Source: Terriglobia bacterium (lineage in GTDB: Bacteria > Acidobacteriota > Terriglobia > Terriglobales > Acidobacteriaceae). From it: 37,091 nt of DNA. Of the stretch, positions 22,440-30,699 are shown piece by piece (the first letter of the stretch is position 1; every line of letters starts with the position of its first letter). The position numbers were made by a program, and so were the translations under genes. The DNA is taken from assembly GCA_020073185.1 (NCBI GenBank), contig JAIQFT010000040.1:1-37091 (forward strand), read 5' to 3'. Under the pieces are notes generated by a model that did no database searches, was not told the origin of the DNA, and was given only the letters and a program-made list of their open reading frames with translations.

Positions 22440-23657
22440 ATGGGAGCTCTCTCGCCACTCCAGATCGCGCTGTTCATCGTGGCCGGGCTCTCGACGGTAG
22501 GCGTAAGCATTGCATTTGTCCGCTCGCGAATGACTTATTCGGGCTACGCTGAGGTAGCGCACGAGGTTCGCCGGCTGGGACTGACGCTGCACGGCGAAAT
22601 CTTCCGCGACAGTTCGGACCTGGTGGTGTCGGGCAGCTACGAAAGCCTGCCGGCGGTGGTGCGGTTTTCCAACCAGGAGAACACGCCCGGGCTGAACATA
22701 CGCATGCAGGCGCCGGCGACCTTCACGCTGTCGGTGGTACCGGCGGGCACGCAGGTCGCGGAAGGCGGCCGACACCTGGTGAAGACTGCGGATGAACTTC
22801 TCGACAGCCGCTTTGACACGCGCACCGACCAGCCGACGCAGGCGGGAATGTACATCACCAAGCAGAATGCGGCCCTGCTGCAGCGGCTGGCGTGCTCCCA
22901 GCGTACGTTCCTGAGCATCGGCGGCGGCACGATCGAGCTGAGCGAACTGGTAATCCCGGAGCCCAGCACTGCCGAGCACGTGCTCGATCATCTGGAGACG
23001 ATGGCGAAGCTGACCCTGGCACTGCGCGCGATGCCGGGCTCCGACCGGGTGAAGCTGGTAAGGCTGGTGCGCGAGCGATACATCGCGGCGCGAGTCGCGA
23101 TGGTGCTGGGCGCGGCGGTGGCGCTGCTCAGTATTTTCGCGGCGACGCAGGTGCCGAATCGGGCACCGGTCAGCGGTGTCAACCAGACGCTGTCGTCGGG
23201 AATCCTGCCGCTGGACGCGTACCACATTCCCAACACGCGGCATTGGCGCACAGCGACGGTCGACGACATGGATCCGGTGGCAGTGAGCTGGCTGCGGGGA
23301 AACCGGCAACAGCCGCAGGGGAGGATCGTGGGCGACTTCAGTGGCAGGGGCACGGGCCGCGACGTTGTGTACCTGCTGGTGGGCCCTGGCGGCGAGCGGC
23401 GCATCGTGCTGCTGGCGGACAACGAAAATCGCTACGACACCAGGTTTCCCTACATTGGCCTGGCTGCCCGCGTGCCAAAAAGGATTGTGAAATCCATTCC
23501 ATGGGTCGGCGGAAAAGCGCCCGAGGGCGTGGACGGCGACGGCGTGTTGCTGGTGCGCAAGAAGGATGATCCGTCGTCGGCCGTGGTATTGTTCCTGAGC
23601 GGCAACGGAATTGCTTCCGCTTCGCCAGTCAATTATCAGAACATCAGCCTCGAATAG
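22440..23657 (+). CDS. Membrane-anchored hypothetical protein with two hydrophobic segments
   Basis: 405 residues. An N-terminal membrane segment (LQIALFIVAGLSTVGVSIAF) is followed by a soluble domain (~30-215) with beta-rich content (LTLHGEIFRDSSDLVVSGSY), a second membrane segment near 218-240 (ARVAMVLGAAVALLSIFAAT), and a C-terminal soluble domain (~240-405) containing GRIVGDFSGRGTGRDVVYLL and DNENRYDTRFPYIGLAAR. No known domain is recognised. The ATG at 22440 has no obvious ribosome site. It is divergent from yqeY and 56 bases upstream of the serine-pathway genes on the same strand, so it may share their transcript. Confidence 0.75.
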   Translation: MGALSPLQIALFIVAGLSTVGVSIAFVRSRMTYSGYAEVAHEVRRLGLTLHGEIFRDSSDLVVSGSYESLPAVVRFSNQENTPGLNIRMQAPATFTLSVVPAGTQVAEGGRHLVKTADELLDSRFDTRTDQPTQAGMYITKQNAALLQRLACSQRTFLSIGGGTIELSELVIPEPSTAEHVLDHLETMAKLTLALRAMPGSDRVKLVRLVRERYIAARVAMVLGAAVALLSIFAATQVPNRAPVSGVNQTLSSGILPLDAYHIPNTRHWRTATVDDMDPVAVSWLRGNRQQPQGRIVGDFSGRGTGRDVVYLLVGPGGERRIVLLADNENRYDTRFPYIGLAARVPKRIVKSIPWVGGKAPEGVDGDGVLLVRKKDDPSSAVVLFLSGNGIASASPVNYQNISLE

Positions 23658-23713
23658 CAGCGATCAGCGAGTATCCGACGGGATGAATCCGGTCGTACAC
23701 AAGGACGGCAACC

Positions 23714-24904
23714 ATGTTGCGAAAGAACCGGCTCTTTACCCCCGGGCCGACGCCTTTGCTCCCGGCCGCGCAATCGGCCATGGCCGCGGCCAATATCCAT
23801 CACCGGACAGCGGACTTCCGAGCGCTGTACACACATGTGCTCGCGGATTTAAAGAGCTTTGTCGGCACGCAGAATGACGTGGTACTGATGGCGTCGTCGG
23901 GCAGCGGCGCGATGGAAGCGTCGGTGGCGAACCTGACTTCGCCCGGCGACAGAGTTCTGGTCCTCACGGCGGGAAAATTCGGCGAGCGCTGGACGGAGTT
24001 GGCGAAGGCCTACGGGCTGGCGGCGGAGGTGATCGCCGCGCCTTACGGGCAGACGTTTGCGCTCGACGCGGTGCGCGGGCGGCTGACACCCGAGACGCGC
24101 GCCGTGTATATGCAGGCGACCGAGAGCTCGACCGGCGTGCGGCATGACGTGGAGAGCGTGGCGCGGCTGGTGCGCGGGTCGGGGCACGATACGCTGCTGG
24201 CGGTGGACGCGATCACCGGGCTGGGCACGACGGGCTTCGACGTGGACGGCTGGGGAATTGACGTCATCATCGGCGGGTCGCAAAAAGCGGTGATGGTGCC
24301 GCCAGGGCTGGCGTATTGCGCGGTGAGCCAGCGGGCGTGGTCGCGGATGGAAACGACGAAGTCGCCACGGTATTACTTCGATTTGCGGAAAGAGCGGAAG
24401 GCGGGCGCCAAAGGCGAGTCGGCGTTCACGCCGGCCATTGCGCTGGTGGCCGCGCTGGGCGCTGCGCTGGACTACATTCGCGAACAGGGCTCGGGCGACT
24501 TGGCGGCGGGGCGCGAGGCGCTGATCGCGAACGCCGAAACCTGCGCCGAGATGACTCGGGCCGCGGCGCGGGCACTGGGACTGAAGCTGTACGCGAGCGT
24601 GCCATCGAATGCGTTGACGGCGATCGCGTCGCCGGAGGGGCTGGATTCGAGCGTGATTGTAAAGGCATTCCGGGAAAATTTTGGCGCGGTGGTGGCGGCG
24701 GGACAGGGCGACGTGATGAAGTCGGCGCTGTTCCGCATCGCGCACCTGGGGTATTACGATTATCTGGACACGATCGGCATCATCGCGGCGCTGGAGCAGG
24801 TGATGGCGCGGATAGGCAAAGTGGAGTTCGGGTCAGCGGTGGCGGCGGCGCAGGAGGTGTACGCCGCGCGGATGCCGGCGACCAAGGCGAACATCGCCGG
24901 CTAG
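23714..24904 (+). CDS. Class V aminotransferase (alanine-glyoxylate / phosphoserine type)
   Basis: 396 residues, PLP-dependent. LFTPGPTPLLPAAQSAMA, then NIHHRTADF at the N-terminus, SGSGAMEASVANL at the phosphate-binding turn, AVDAITGLGTTGFDVDGWG with the PLP-nitrogen Asp, and GGSQKAVMVPPGLAY with the Schiff-base Lys. Members of this family act on alanine/glyoxylate, serine/glyoxylate or 3-phosphohydroxypyruvate. Because serA follows 32 bases later, phosphohydroxypyruvate is the most likely substrate, making this the transamination step of serine synthesis in place of a classical SerC. That assignment is from context. Confidence 0.9.
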   Translation: MLRKNRLFTPGPTPLLPAAQSAMAAANIHHRTADFRALYTHVLADLKSFVGTQNDVVLMASSGSGAMEASVANLTSPGDRVLVLTAGKFGERWTELAKAYGLAAEVIAAPYGQTFALDAVRGRLTPETRAVYMQATESSTGVRHDVESVARLVRGSGHDTLLAVDAITGLGTTGFDVDGWGIDVIIGGSQKAVMVPPGLAYCAVSQRAWSRMETTKSPRYYFDLRKERKAGAKGESAFTPAIALVAALGAALDYIREQGSGDLAAGREALIANAETCAEMTRAAARALGLKLYASVPSNALTAIASPEGLDSSVIVKAFRENFGAVVAAGQGDVMKSALFRIAHLGYYDYLDTIGIIAALEQVMARIGKVEFGSAVAAAQEVYAARMPATKANIAG

Positions 24905-24936
24905 TTTTGTCATAATTTTCCGAGTGGCAATTCATT

Positions 24937-26562
24937 ATGAAAATAGTTGTAGCGGAAAAAATCTCTTCCTCTGCGATCGAGATCCTGCGCGAAGAAAAGC
25001 GCTGGACGATAGTCACGCCGGACCAGCTTGACGGCCGGCTAGCGACCGAGATCGCCGACGCCGACGCGCTGATCGTGCGCTCGGCCGTGCAAGCCAACGC
25101 CAAGTTGCTGGAACATGCGCAAAAGCTGCGGGTGATCGGGCGGGCGGGCGTGGGCGTGGACAACGTGGACTTGGAGGCCGCGACGCGGCTGGGCATCGCG
25201 GTGATGAACACGCCGGGCGCCAACGCGGTGGCCGTGGCGGAGCACACGCTGGCGATGGCGCTGGCGATGGCTCGTCACCTGTGCCGCGCCGACGTGCTCA
25301 TGCACGCCGGCAAGTGGGAAAAGAAATCGCTGCAGGGCACCGAGCTGCGCGGCAAGACGCTGGGAATTGTCGGGCTGGGGCGGATCGGGATGGAGGTGGC
25401 GCGGCGGGCGCGGGCTTTCGGCATGAAGGTGATGGCGCACGATCCGTTTGTCTCGCCGGAGGTGGCGCACCAGGCGGAGATCGAACCGGCTGCGCTGGAC
25501 AAGGTTCTGGCGGCGGCCGATTACGTCACCTTGCACATGGCGCTGACCGCGCTGAGCGCCGGCATGATCAACGCGGAAACCATCCGCAAGATGAAGAAGG
25601 GCGCGCGGCTGATCAACTGCGCGCGCGGAGAACTGGTGGATGAGCCGGCCTTGGCGGCTGCGCTGCGTGACGGACACTTGGCGGGCGCGGCACTGGATGT
25701 GTTCGCGGAAGAGCCGCCGAAGAATTCGCCGCTGATGGCGGCGCCGAACCTGATCCTGACGCCGCACATCGGCGGCTCGACGCACGAGGCGCAGGAGGCC
25801 GTCGGGGTGCAGATCGCGGTGCAGGTGCGGGAGTTCCTGCGACGCGGGGTAATGCAGAACGCGGTCAACGTGCCGTCGGTTTCCGATGAAGAGTACGCCG
25901 AGCTGCAGCCGTACATGACGCTGGCCGAGCGGCTGGGTTCGTTCATCGCGCAGGCGGCGGAAGGCGGGCTGGAGGAGATCGCACTGCAGTACAGCGGGCC
26001 GGTGGCGAGCGGCAAGACGCCACTGGTACGCAACGCGGCCATCGTCGGCGTGCTGAACTCCGTGCTCGCGGAGAAGGCGAACCTGGTGAATGCGTCGGCC
26101 ATGGCGGAGGAGCGCGGTATCCGCGTGCGCGAGACCTCCAAGGCAAAAGTTTCCGGCGGCAGCGCGGGGAGCGTGATCACGGTCAGCCTGAAGACGCGCG
26201 AGGGCGAGCACGAGGTGAAGGGCACGGTGCTGCGCGGCACGTCGCCGCGCCTACTGCTGGTGGACGGGATTGACGTGGAGGCGCCCCTGGAGCGCAACCT
26301 GATTTACCTGCGCAACCGCGACGTGCCGGGCGTGATCGGGAAAATCGGCACCATCCTGGGCGAGGCGAAGATCAACATTGCGAATTTCTCGCTGGGACGC
26401 GCGGAGCCGGCGGCGCCCGCGCCTTCGTCGCATCCCAGCGGCGGTACGGGCGGCGAGGCGGTGTGCGTGGTGCACGTGGATTCGCGCGTGCCCGACGCGG
26501 TGCTGCAGAAGCTGCGGGCGATTCCGCCGATCACGCTGGCGAGAGCGATCCGATTGGGCTGA
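24937..26562 (+). CDS. serA: D-3-phosphoglycerate dehydrogenase (SerA, long form with ACT domain)
   Basis: 541 residues. Oxidises 3-phosphoglycerate with NAD, the first step of serine synthesis. Catalytic domain with GRAGVGVDNVDLEAATRLGI, the NAD-binding GIVGLGRIGMEVARRARAFG, the catalytic Arg in RLINCARGELVDE and His in LTPHIGGSTHEAQEAV. An ASB domain (~320-450) and a C-terminal ACT domain (~465-541) follow, the usual long-form layout for allosteric control by serine. Unusually, the ACT domain is interrupted at about 488-506 by a low-complexity segment (EPAAPAPSSHPSGGTGG) between NIANFSLGR and EAVCVVHVD. It is in a probable operon with the aminotransferase. Confidence 0.96.
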   Translation: MKIVVAEKISSSAIEILREEKRWTIVTPDQLDGRLATEIADADALIVRSAVQANAKLLEHAQKLRVIGRAGVGVDNVDLEAATRLGIAVMNTPGANAVAVAEHTLAMALAMARHLCRADVLMHAGKWEKKSLQGTELRGKTLGIVGLGRIGMEVARRARAFGMKVMAHDPFVSPEVAHQAEIEPAALDKVLAAADYVTLHMALTALSAGMINAETIRKMKKGARLINCARGELVDEPALAAALRDGHLAGAALDVFAEEPPKNSPLMAAPNLILTPHIGGSTHEAQEAVGVQIAVQVREFLRRGVMQNAVNVPSVSDEEYAELQPYMTLAERLGSFIAQAAEGGLEEIALQYSGPVASGKTPLVRNAAIVGVLNSVLAEKANLVNASAMAEERGIRVRETSKAKVSGGSAGSVITVSLKTREGEHEVKGTVLRGTSPRLLLVDGIDVEAPLERNLIYLRNRDVPGVIGKIGTILGEAKINIANFSLGRAEPAAPAPSSHPSGGTGGEAVCVVHVDSRVPDAVLQKLRAIPPITLARAIRLG

Positions 26563-26603
26563 GAAATTTAGGATGGAAGACTCAAGACACCTGAATTCTC
26601 AAA

Positions 26604-27716
26604 TCATTCCTGCACTTGTTCCTGGTCGTGCTTGAGGCGCTTGGTTTCGGCGAGCAGCGACATGCTGTGCATCAGGTTCTGCAGGGTGACGATGCCGACT
26701 AGACGGCCGCTGTCCACCACCGGCAGCACGGTCACTCCCTGGGAAGTCAGCTTGCGGAAGGCGGCGGCGAGCGTGTCGCCAGCCTGCGACACGGAAAAGA
26801 CGCGGTTCATCACCGACTGCACGTAGCCGTTGCCGCTGGCGCGGAGGGCGTCGAGAATCTTCTGCCGCGAGATGACGCCAACCATATCGCAGCCGCGGAC
26901 GACGGGAAAATCGTCCTGCAGCGTGTGGACGGCCTTGTAGAGCGCGTCTTCCAGGGTATCGGCGGGCGAGAGCGTGGAGAAGTCGGTGAGCATGACCTCT
27001 TGCAGGCGCACCTGTTCGAGCACGGATTGAAAGACCGCCGAACGGTCTTCCAGTTGCGCCGCAACGAAGAGGAAGAATCCCACCAGCATCAGCCAGGTGT
27101 TCCAAATGCCGGCGAGAATGAACGCCATGGCGAAGCCCTGTCCGATGGAAACGGCGCGACGCGTGGCGCGGACCTGGTCCATGCGGCGGGCCAGCAGCGA
27201 GCGCACGATGCGGCCCCCATCGGCGGGATAGGCGGGCAGCAGGTTAAAGACGCCGAGAAAGAGGTTGACCCAGAAAAGACTGCGCGGCAGGTTGCCGGAA
27301 TAAACGAAGGGCTGCTTCCAGAGCGCGGCTTCGGGAGCGACGCCGAGCACGATGGCGGCGGCGATGAAGGCGAAGAAAAGATTGACCGCCGGCCCGGCGA
27401 GCGCGATGCGGAGTTCGCGGTCGGGCTCCAGCTTCTGGCGCGCAGGTTCCTGCAGCAAGCTGACGCCGCCGATGGGCAGCAGCACCACGGAGCGCGCCGG
27501 CAGCCGCTGCTGCAGGGTGGCGAGCATGTGCCCGATCTCGTGCAGGATCACCGAGGCGAGCACCAGCCCGACCAGCGCGAGGCCGCGCCCGAAACCGGAG
27601 GCGCCCAGCCCCGAGGCTTCTGTCATCCATACAAACATCAGAAGGAACGCGAAGGTGAGATGGACGCGGATGTCGATGCCGAAAATTCGACCCGCGGGAA
27701 ACGACCAACTTCTCAT
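26604..27716 (-). CDS. M50 site-2 protease-family protein with CBS domains
   Basis: 370 residues. Intramembrane zinc metalloprotease family. FGIDIRVHLTFAFLLMFVWM starts the membrane domain; the zinc ligands lie in SVILHEIGHMLA and NLLPAYPADGGR. Several more hydrophobic helices follow, then two CBS motifs (DDFPVVRGCDMVGVISRQKI and VTVLPVVDSGRLVGIVTLQN), which usually bind adenine nucleotides and could regulate the protease. The start at 27716 gives the typical N-terminus (MRSWSFPAGRIFGIDI); an ATG at 27740 is also open. The substrate is unknown. It is divergent from rsmD across a repeat island. Confidence 0.9.
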   Translation of the reverse strand: MRSWSFPAGRIFGIDIRVHLTFAFLLMFVWMTEASGLGASGFGRGLALVGLVLASVILHEIGHMLATLQQRLPARSVVLLPIGGVSLLQEPARQKLEPDRELRIALAGPAVNLFFAFIAAAIVLGVAPEAALWKQPFVYSGNLPRSLFWVNLFLGVFNLLPAYPADGGRIVRSLLARRMDQVRATRRAVSIGQGFAMAFILAGIWNTWLMLVGFFLFVAAQLEDRSAVFQSVLEQVRLQEVMLTDFSTLSPADTLEDALYKAVHTLQDDFPVVRGCDMVGVISRQKILDALRASGNGYVQSVMNRVFSVSQAGDTLAAAFRKLTSQGVTVLPVVDSGRLVGIVTLQNLMHSMSLLAETKRLKHDQEQVQE

Positions 27717-27776
27717 CGGTGGGACACCTGCTCGAATCATTGTAAATGGTGGAGGTGGGTTGAGGGAGGCCTTTCG

Positions 27777-27887
27777 GTCTATCGGTCGATTGGCCTTTCG
27801 ATTGAGTCGAATCGGTCACACGGTATTGCTGGCGACGGCCTCGACTCGCGCGATCCGATAGACCAACAGACTGATTGACCGATAGAC
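27777..27887. repeat. GTCTATCGGTCGAT inverted-word island
   Basis: GTCTATCGGTCGAT (27777-27790) has an inverted copy with one mismatch at 27874-27887, and a further CCGATAGACC at 27855-27864. It fills the divergent promoter region between the M50 protease gene and rsmD. Confidence 0.65.
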
Positions 27888-27898
27888 TGAGCGGCGGA

Positions 27899-28471
27899 AT
27901 GCGCGTCATCGCGGGTCAATATCGCAGCCGGGCGCTGCGCTCGCTGCGCGGTAGGGATATCCGTCCGACATCGGACCGGCTGCGCGAAACTTTGTTCGAC
28001 GTGCTCACTGCCGGGCGACCGGACGCGCTGGCCGGCACGGTGTGGCTCGACCTGTTCGCCGGCACCGGAGCAGTGGGCATTGAGGCGCTGAGCCGCGGCG
28101 CACACGCGGTGCATTTCGTGGAATCATCGGCGCGAGCAGCGGCGGTGATTCGCGAGAACCTCCGCGGCCTGGGCATCAGCGAAGGATTTGAAATCCAGGA
28201 GCGCGAGACGGGGCGCGCGCTGCGCCTGCTTGACAGCCAGGCAGTGGCCTGCGACTACGCGTTCCTCGATCCGCCGTACCGGATGCAAGAGGCGTACGAC
28301 GAAATCCTGAGTTTCCTGGCGCAATCGTGCTTGCTGCGGCCGTCGAGCGTGGTGATCGCCGAGCACGAGAAGAGGTACGAACCCGGCGAACGCTTCGGCG
28401 CGTTGCAAAGACATCGCGTGCTGAAGCAGGGCGATGCGGCGTTGAGTTTTTATCGGCTGGTTATGAAGTAG
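27899..28471 (+). CDS. rsmD: 16S rRNA (guanine966-N2)-methyltransferase RsmD
   Basis: 190 residues. Methylates G966 of 16S rRNA during 30S assembly. Family features: MRVIAGQYRSRALRSLRG, RPTSDRLRETLFDVL, the SAM motif VWLDLFAGTGAVGIEALSRG, VHFVESSARAAAVIREN, and the catalytic FLDPPY typical of N2-guanine methyltransferases. The start at 27899 gives the canonical N-terminus; upstream frame is repeat DNA. The partner often adjacent (coaD) is not present. Confidence 0.95.
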   Translation: MRVIAGQYRSRALRSLRGRDIRPTSDRLRETLFDVLTAGRPDALAGTVWLDLFAGTGAVGIEALSRGAHAVHFVESSARAAAVIRENLRGLGISEGFEIQERETGRALRLLDSQAVACDYAFLDPPYRMQEAYDEILSFLAQSCLLRPSSVVIAEHEKRYEPGERFGALQRHRVLKQGDAALSFYRLVMK

Positions 28472-28505
28472 TTGGTGGTTGGGGGCTGGGAGCTGGTAGT
28501 TGGTG
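28465..28505. repeat. GTTGGTGG word repeats after rsmD
   Basis: Purine-rich degenerate repeats (gtagttggtggttggggg, gggagctggtagttggtg) immediately after the rsmD stop. The same style as the other intergenic islands. Confidence 0.5.
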
Positions 28506-28601
28506 TCCGCGGTTGCAAGTGCGAAAGAAATTCTTGCACGCTGGCTGGTTACACGACCGCGGGCGAGGGCGCCCGTGCCACATCACTAACAGCGCGCCCC
28601 A

Positions 28602-29153
28602 TTACATCAGCAATTCGTCGGTGCGGCGCACGATGGGATGCTGGCGCTCGGCGAGGTCGTTTTTCACCTGGTTGAGGCCGAAGACGCACTCTTCGAAGCG
28701 CGCCGCAAGCTTGGCAAATAGGGGCGCGGCGTTGGCGTACTCGAAGAACTCGAACTTGGAGACGATGTAATAACTCTCCTTGCCGGCGCGGATGAAATCC
28801 ACGAAATTTTCCAGGCGCTGGCGGCGCAGGCGGAAGCGATTGATCGCCTCGGGAAACATGCCGGTGAAGAACAGGGTGTAGTCGCCGATGTGCTTACGCA
28901 CGGCGCGCTCGCGATCGAACGACGGCGCTTCTCCAAACACGGGGTCGGCTTCGAGCAGCAATTCGCCGACGTCGTCGAGCGGGCGTCCGGCGGCATCGCG
29001 GATGCGGTACAGTTGCTCGATTTCCGTGAACTCGGTGAGCATGTTGGCGATGTACTCGCTCACCTGCGGATCGCGCAAACCGATGGCGTGGTGGAAATGT
29101 TCGTGGACCAGCTCGAAGAAAAACTGCTGCAGCGGATGCAATTCCGGAACCAA
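28602..29153 (-). CDS. Hypothetical cytosolic protein
   Basis: 183 residues from a TTG at 29153, which has a GGA-rich site (AAAGGACAGAG) just upstream; the frame is open to 29291 but that part reads a palindromic repeat. Mostly helical: LQQFFFELVHEHFHHAIGLR, VSEYIANMLTEFTEIEQLYR, GDYTLFFTGMFPEAINRFRL, and ESYYIVSKFEFFEYANAAPL. No signal peptide, membrane segment or known motif. It lies downstream of the histidine kinase on the same strand, with a 148-base gap, so it may belong to that regulon. No function is proposed. Confidence 0.75.
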   Translation of the reverse strand: MVPELHPLQQFFFELVHEHFHHAIGLRDPQVSEYIANMLTEFTEIEQLYRIRDAAGRPLDDVGELLLEADPVFGEAPSFDRERAVRKHIGDYTLFFTGMFPEAINRFRLRRQRLENFVDFIRAGKESYYIVSKFEFFEYANAAPLFAKLAARFEECVFGLNQVKNDLAERQHPIVRRTDELLM

Positions 29154-29193
29154 GGCTCTGTCCTTTCCCGGCGCTTGTTGTGGTAGATACCGC

Positions 29194-29219
29194 AAGTCGC
29201 TCACAGACGCAAGTGACTT
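29194..29219. repeat. Palindromic element between kinase and hypothetical gene
   Basis: AAGTCGCT / AGTGACTT stem (8 bp with one G-T pair), 10-base loop, with partial direct repeats (GATACCGC..AGTC and GATACTTCCGCGAGT) around it. It may be a REP-like unit or a weak terminator. Confidence 0.4.
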
Positions 29220-29301
29220 TCGATACTTCCGCGAGTGACCTCCGCTGGGAGCGGGCCGCGCCAGCACACGTCGGCTACTTGTTCCATCCACTCGAACCGG
29301 A

Positions 29302-30699
29302 CTAAGCCGTTCTGGCCGGAATCTCCGCCAGGGGAAGCCACACCTGAAACCGAGTATCGCCGGGCCGGGAGGTGACCTGAATGTTGCCTCGGTGCTTCTT
29401 CACAATGCGCTGGACCGTATCGAGACCGAGTCCCGTCCCCTCTCCGACTCCCTTGGTGGTGAAGAAAGGCTCAAAAATACGGGGCCTGATCTCGGGCGGA
29501 ATGCCTGGACCGCTGTCGCCGATCTCGACGACAACGCAAGCGTCCTCTCGATAGGTCCGAACTCGAAGCTCGCCACTGCCCCCCATCGCGTCAATAGCGT
29601 TGTCAATGATGTTGGTCCAGACCTGGTTGAGCTCGCTCCCGAACGAATTCACCAGGAGAGGAACCTGCTCGTATTCGCGCCGCACCACCACTGCGCGCCG
29701 CTTGAGCTTATGGTTCAGTATTGTAAGTGTGTTTTCCAGGCTCTTCACGATGTCCACGTTTTGCACCGGCGCCTGGTCCATGAAGGTGTATTCCTTAATC
29801 GCACGCACCAGCTCGGAGATCCGCGAGGTACTGCTCTCGATTTCGTTCAACAGGGTCGCCACCTCGACGGACGCAGCGATCCGCACCAGAGCGGCCCTGG
29901 CGGTATCTGCGTCGAGGCTGGTAAACAACGATTGCAGGACTTCCGGCTTGACGCCTCTTCGCGCAAGATCGGCGGCCAATTGCCACAAATTGCTCTGCCC
30001 GTGGCTTTGCAACCACGAATCAAGCTGGTCTTCCAAATCGCTGATGGTTAGAGCATCGGGGGGCGGCCCATCCAGCCCGGTGAGCGCAGCTTCCAGCTTT
30101 TCGATTTCCGCTTTCTGTGCCGAGGTGAGGTCGCGCCTTCCCAACTCGTGACTCGCGTCCTTAATCCGTTTCAGAAGGTCGCGCAATTGGCTGGTAGCAC
30201 GTTGGGCGGCAGAAGCAGGATTGTTGAGCTCATGAGCGAGACCCGCGGAAAGCTTGCCCAGAGCAGCCAGCCGGTCACGCTGTTGCTCGATGCGGGTAGT
30301 TTCACGGATTCTATCGGACATCACGCCCACCAGGCGCTTGGCCAACTCCGGCATCTTCTGCACCAGATCCGGAAACAGCGATGCCGGAAAACGCAGGATG
30401 CGGCTGTCTGTCACTGCCCGCGCGGTCACCGCGAGCTGCTTCATCCTGGAGAACGGCAGGGTTCCGGTGACATCGCCCGACTTGTTAGAAAGTACAACCG
30501 TTTCGCCACCAAACTCGCCGCGCAACTGCGTTTCTCCCTCAAGGATCACGTACATCGCGTCCGCAGAATCTCCCTGGCGGAGATAGACTTCACCGGCGTG
30601 CACTTGCATCTCCTGCGACTGGCTTAAGAACCAGGCAATCTGGTCCTCGGGCAGATCGGCGAATGCCGGGACGCGAAGTAATTCCGATTTCTCGATCAT
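29302..30699 (-). CDS. Sensor histidine kinase with N-terminal cyclic-nucleotide-binding domain
   Basis: 465 residues, no membrane segment. The N-terminal CRP-like domain (~1-135; RQGDSADAMYVILEGETQLR, then a DVTGTLPFSRM loop) could sense a nucleotide or act as a docking domain. A dimerisation/phosphoacceptor segment follows with LAALGKLSAGLAHELNNPAS (His near residue 155). An unusually long helical insert (~175-290) precedes a second coiled part. The ATPase domain has NQVWTNIIDNAIDAM (N box), DSGPGIPPEIR (G1), IFEPFFTTKGVGEGTGLGL (F and G2). Its ATG directly abuts the stop of the upstream REC fusion (TAAATG), so the two are translationally coupled and probably partners. Confidence 0.93.
   Translation of the reverse strand: MIEKSELLRVPAFADLPEDQIAWFLSQSQEMQVHAGEVYLRQGDSADAMYVILEGETQLRGEFGGETVVLSNKSGDVTGTLPFSRMKQLAVTARAVTDSRILRFPASLFPDLVQKMPELAKRLVGVMSDRIRETTRIEQQRDRLAALGKLSAGLAHELNNPASAAQRATSQLRDLLKRIKDASHELGRRDLTSAQKAEIEKLEAALTGLDGPPPDALTISDLEDQLDSWLQSHGQSNLWQLAADLARRGVKPEVLQSLFTSLDADTARAALVRIAASVEVATLLNEIESSTSRISELVRAIKEYTFMDQAPVQNVDIVKSLENTLTILNHKLKRRAVVVRREYEQVPLLVNSFGSELNQVWTNIIDNAIDAMGGSGELRVRTYREDACVVVEIGDSGPGIPPEIRPRIFEPFFTTKGVGEGTGLGLDTVQRIVKKHRGNIQVTSRPGDTRFQVWLPLAEIPARTA

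Noticed and set aside
25039-26211. Minus-strand 390-codon ORF
   Set aside because: Antisense shadow of serA; high GC at third positions keeps the opposite frame open.
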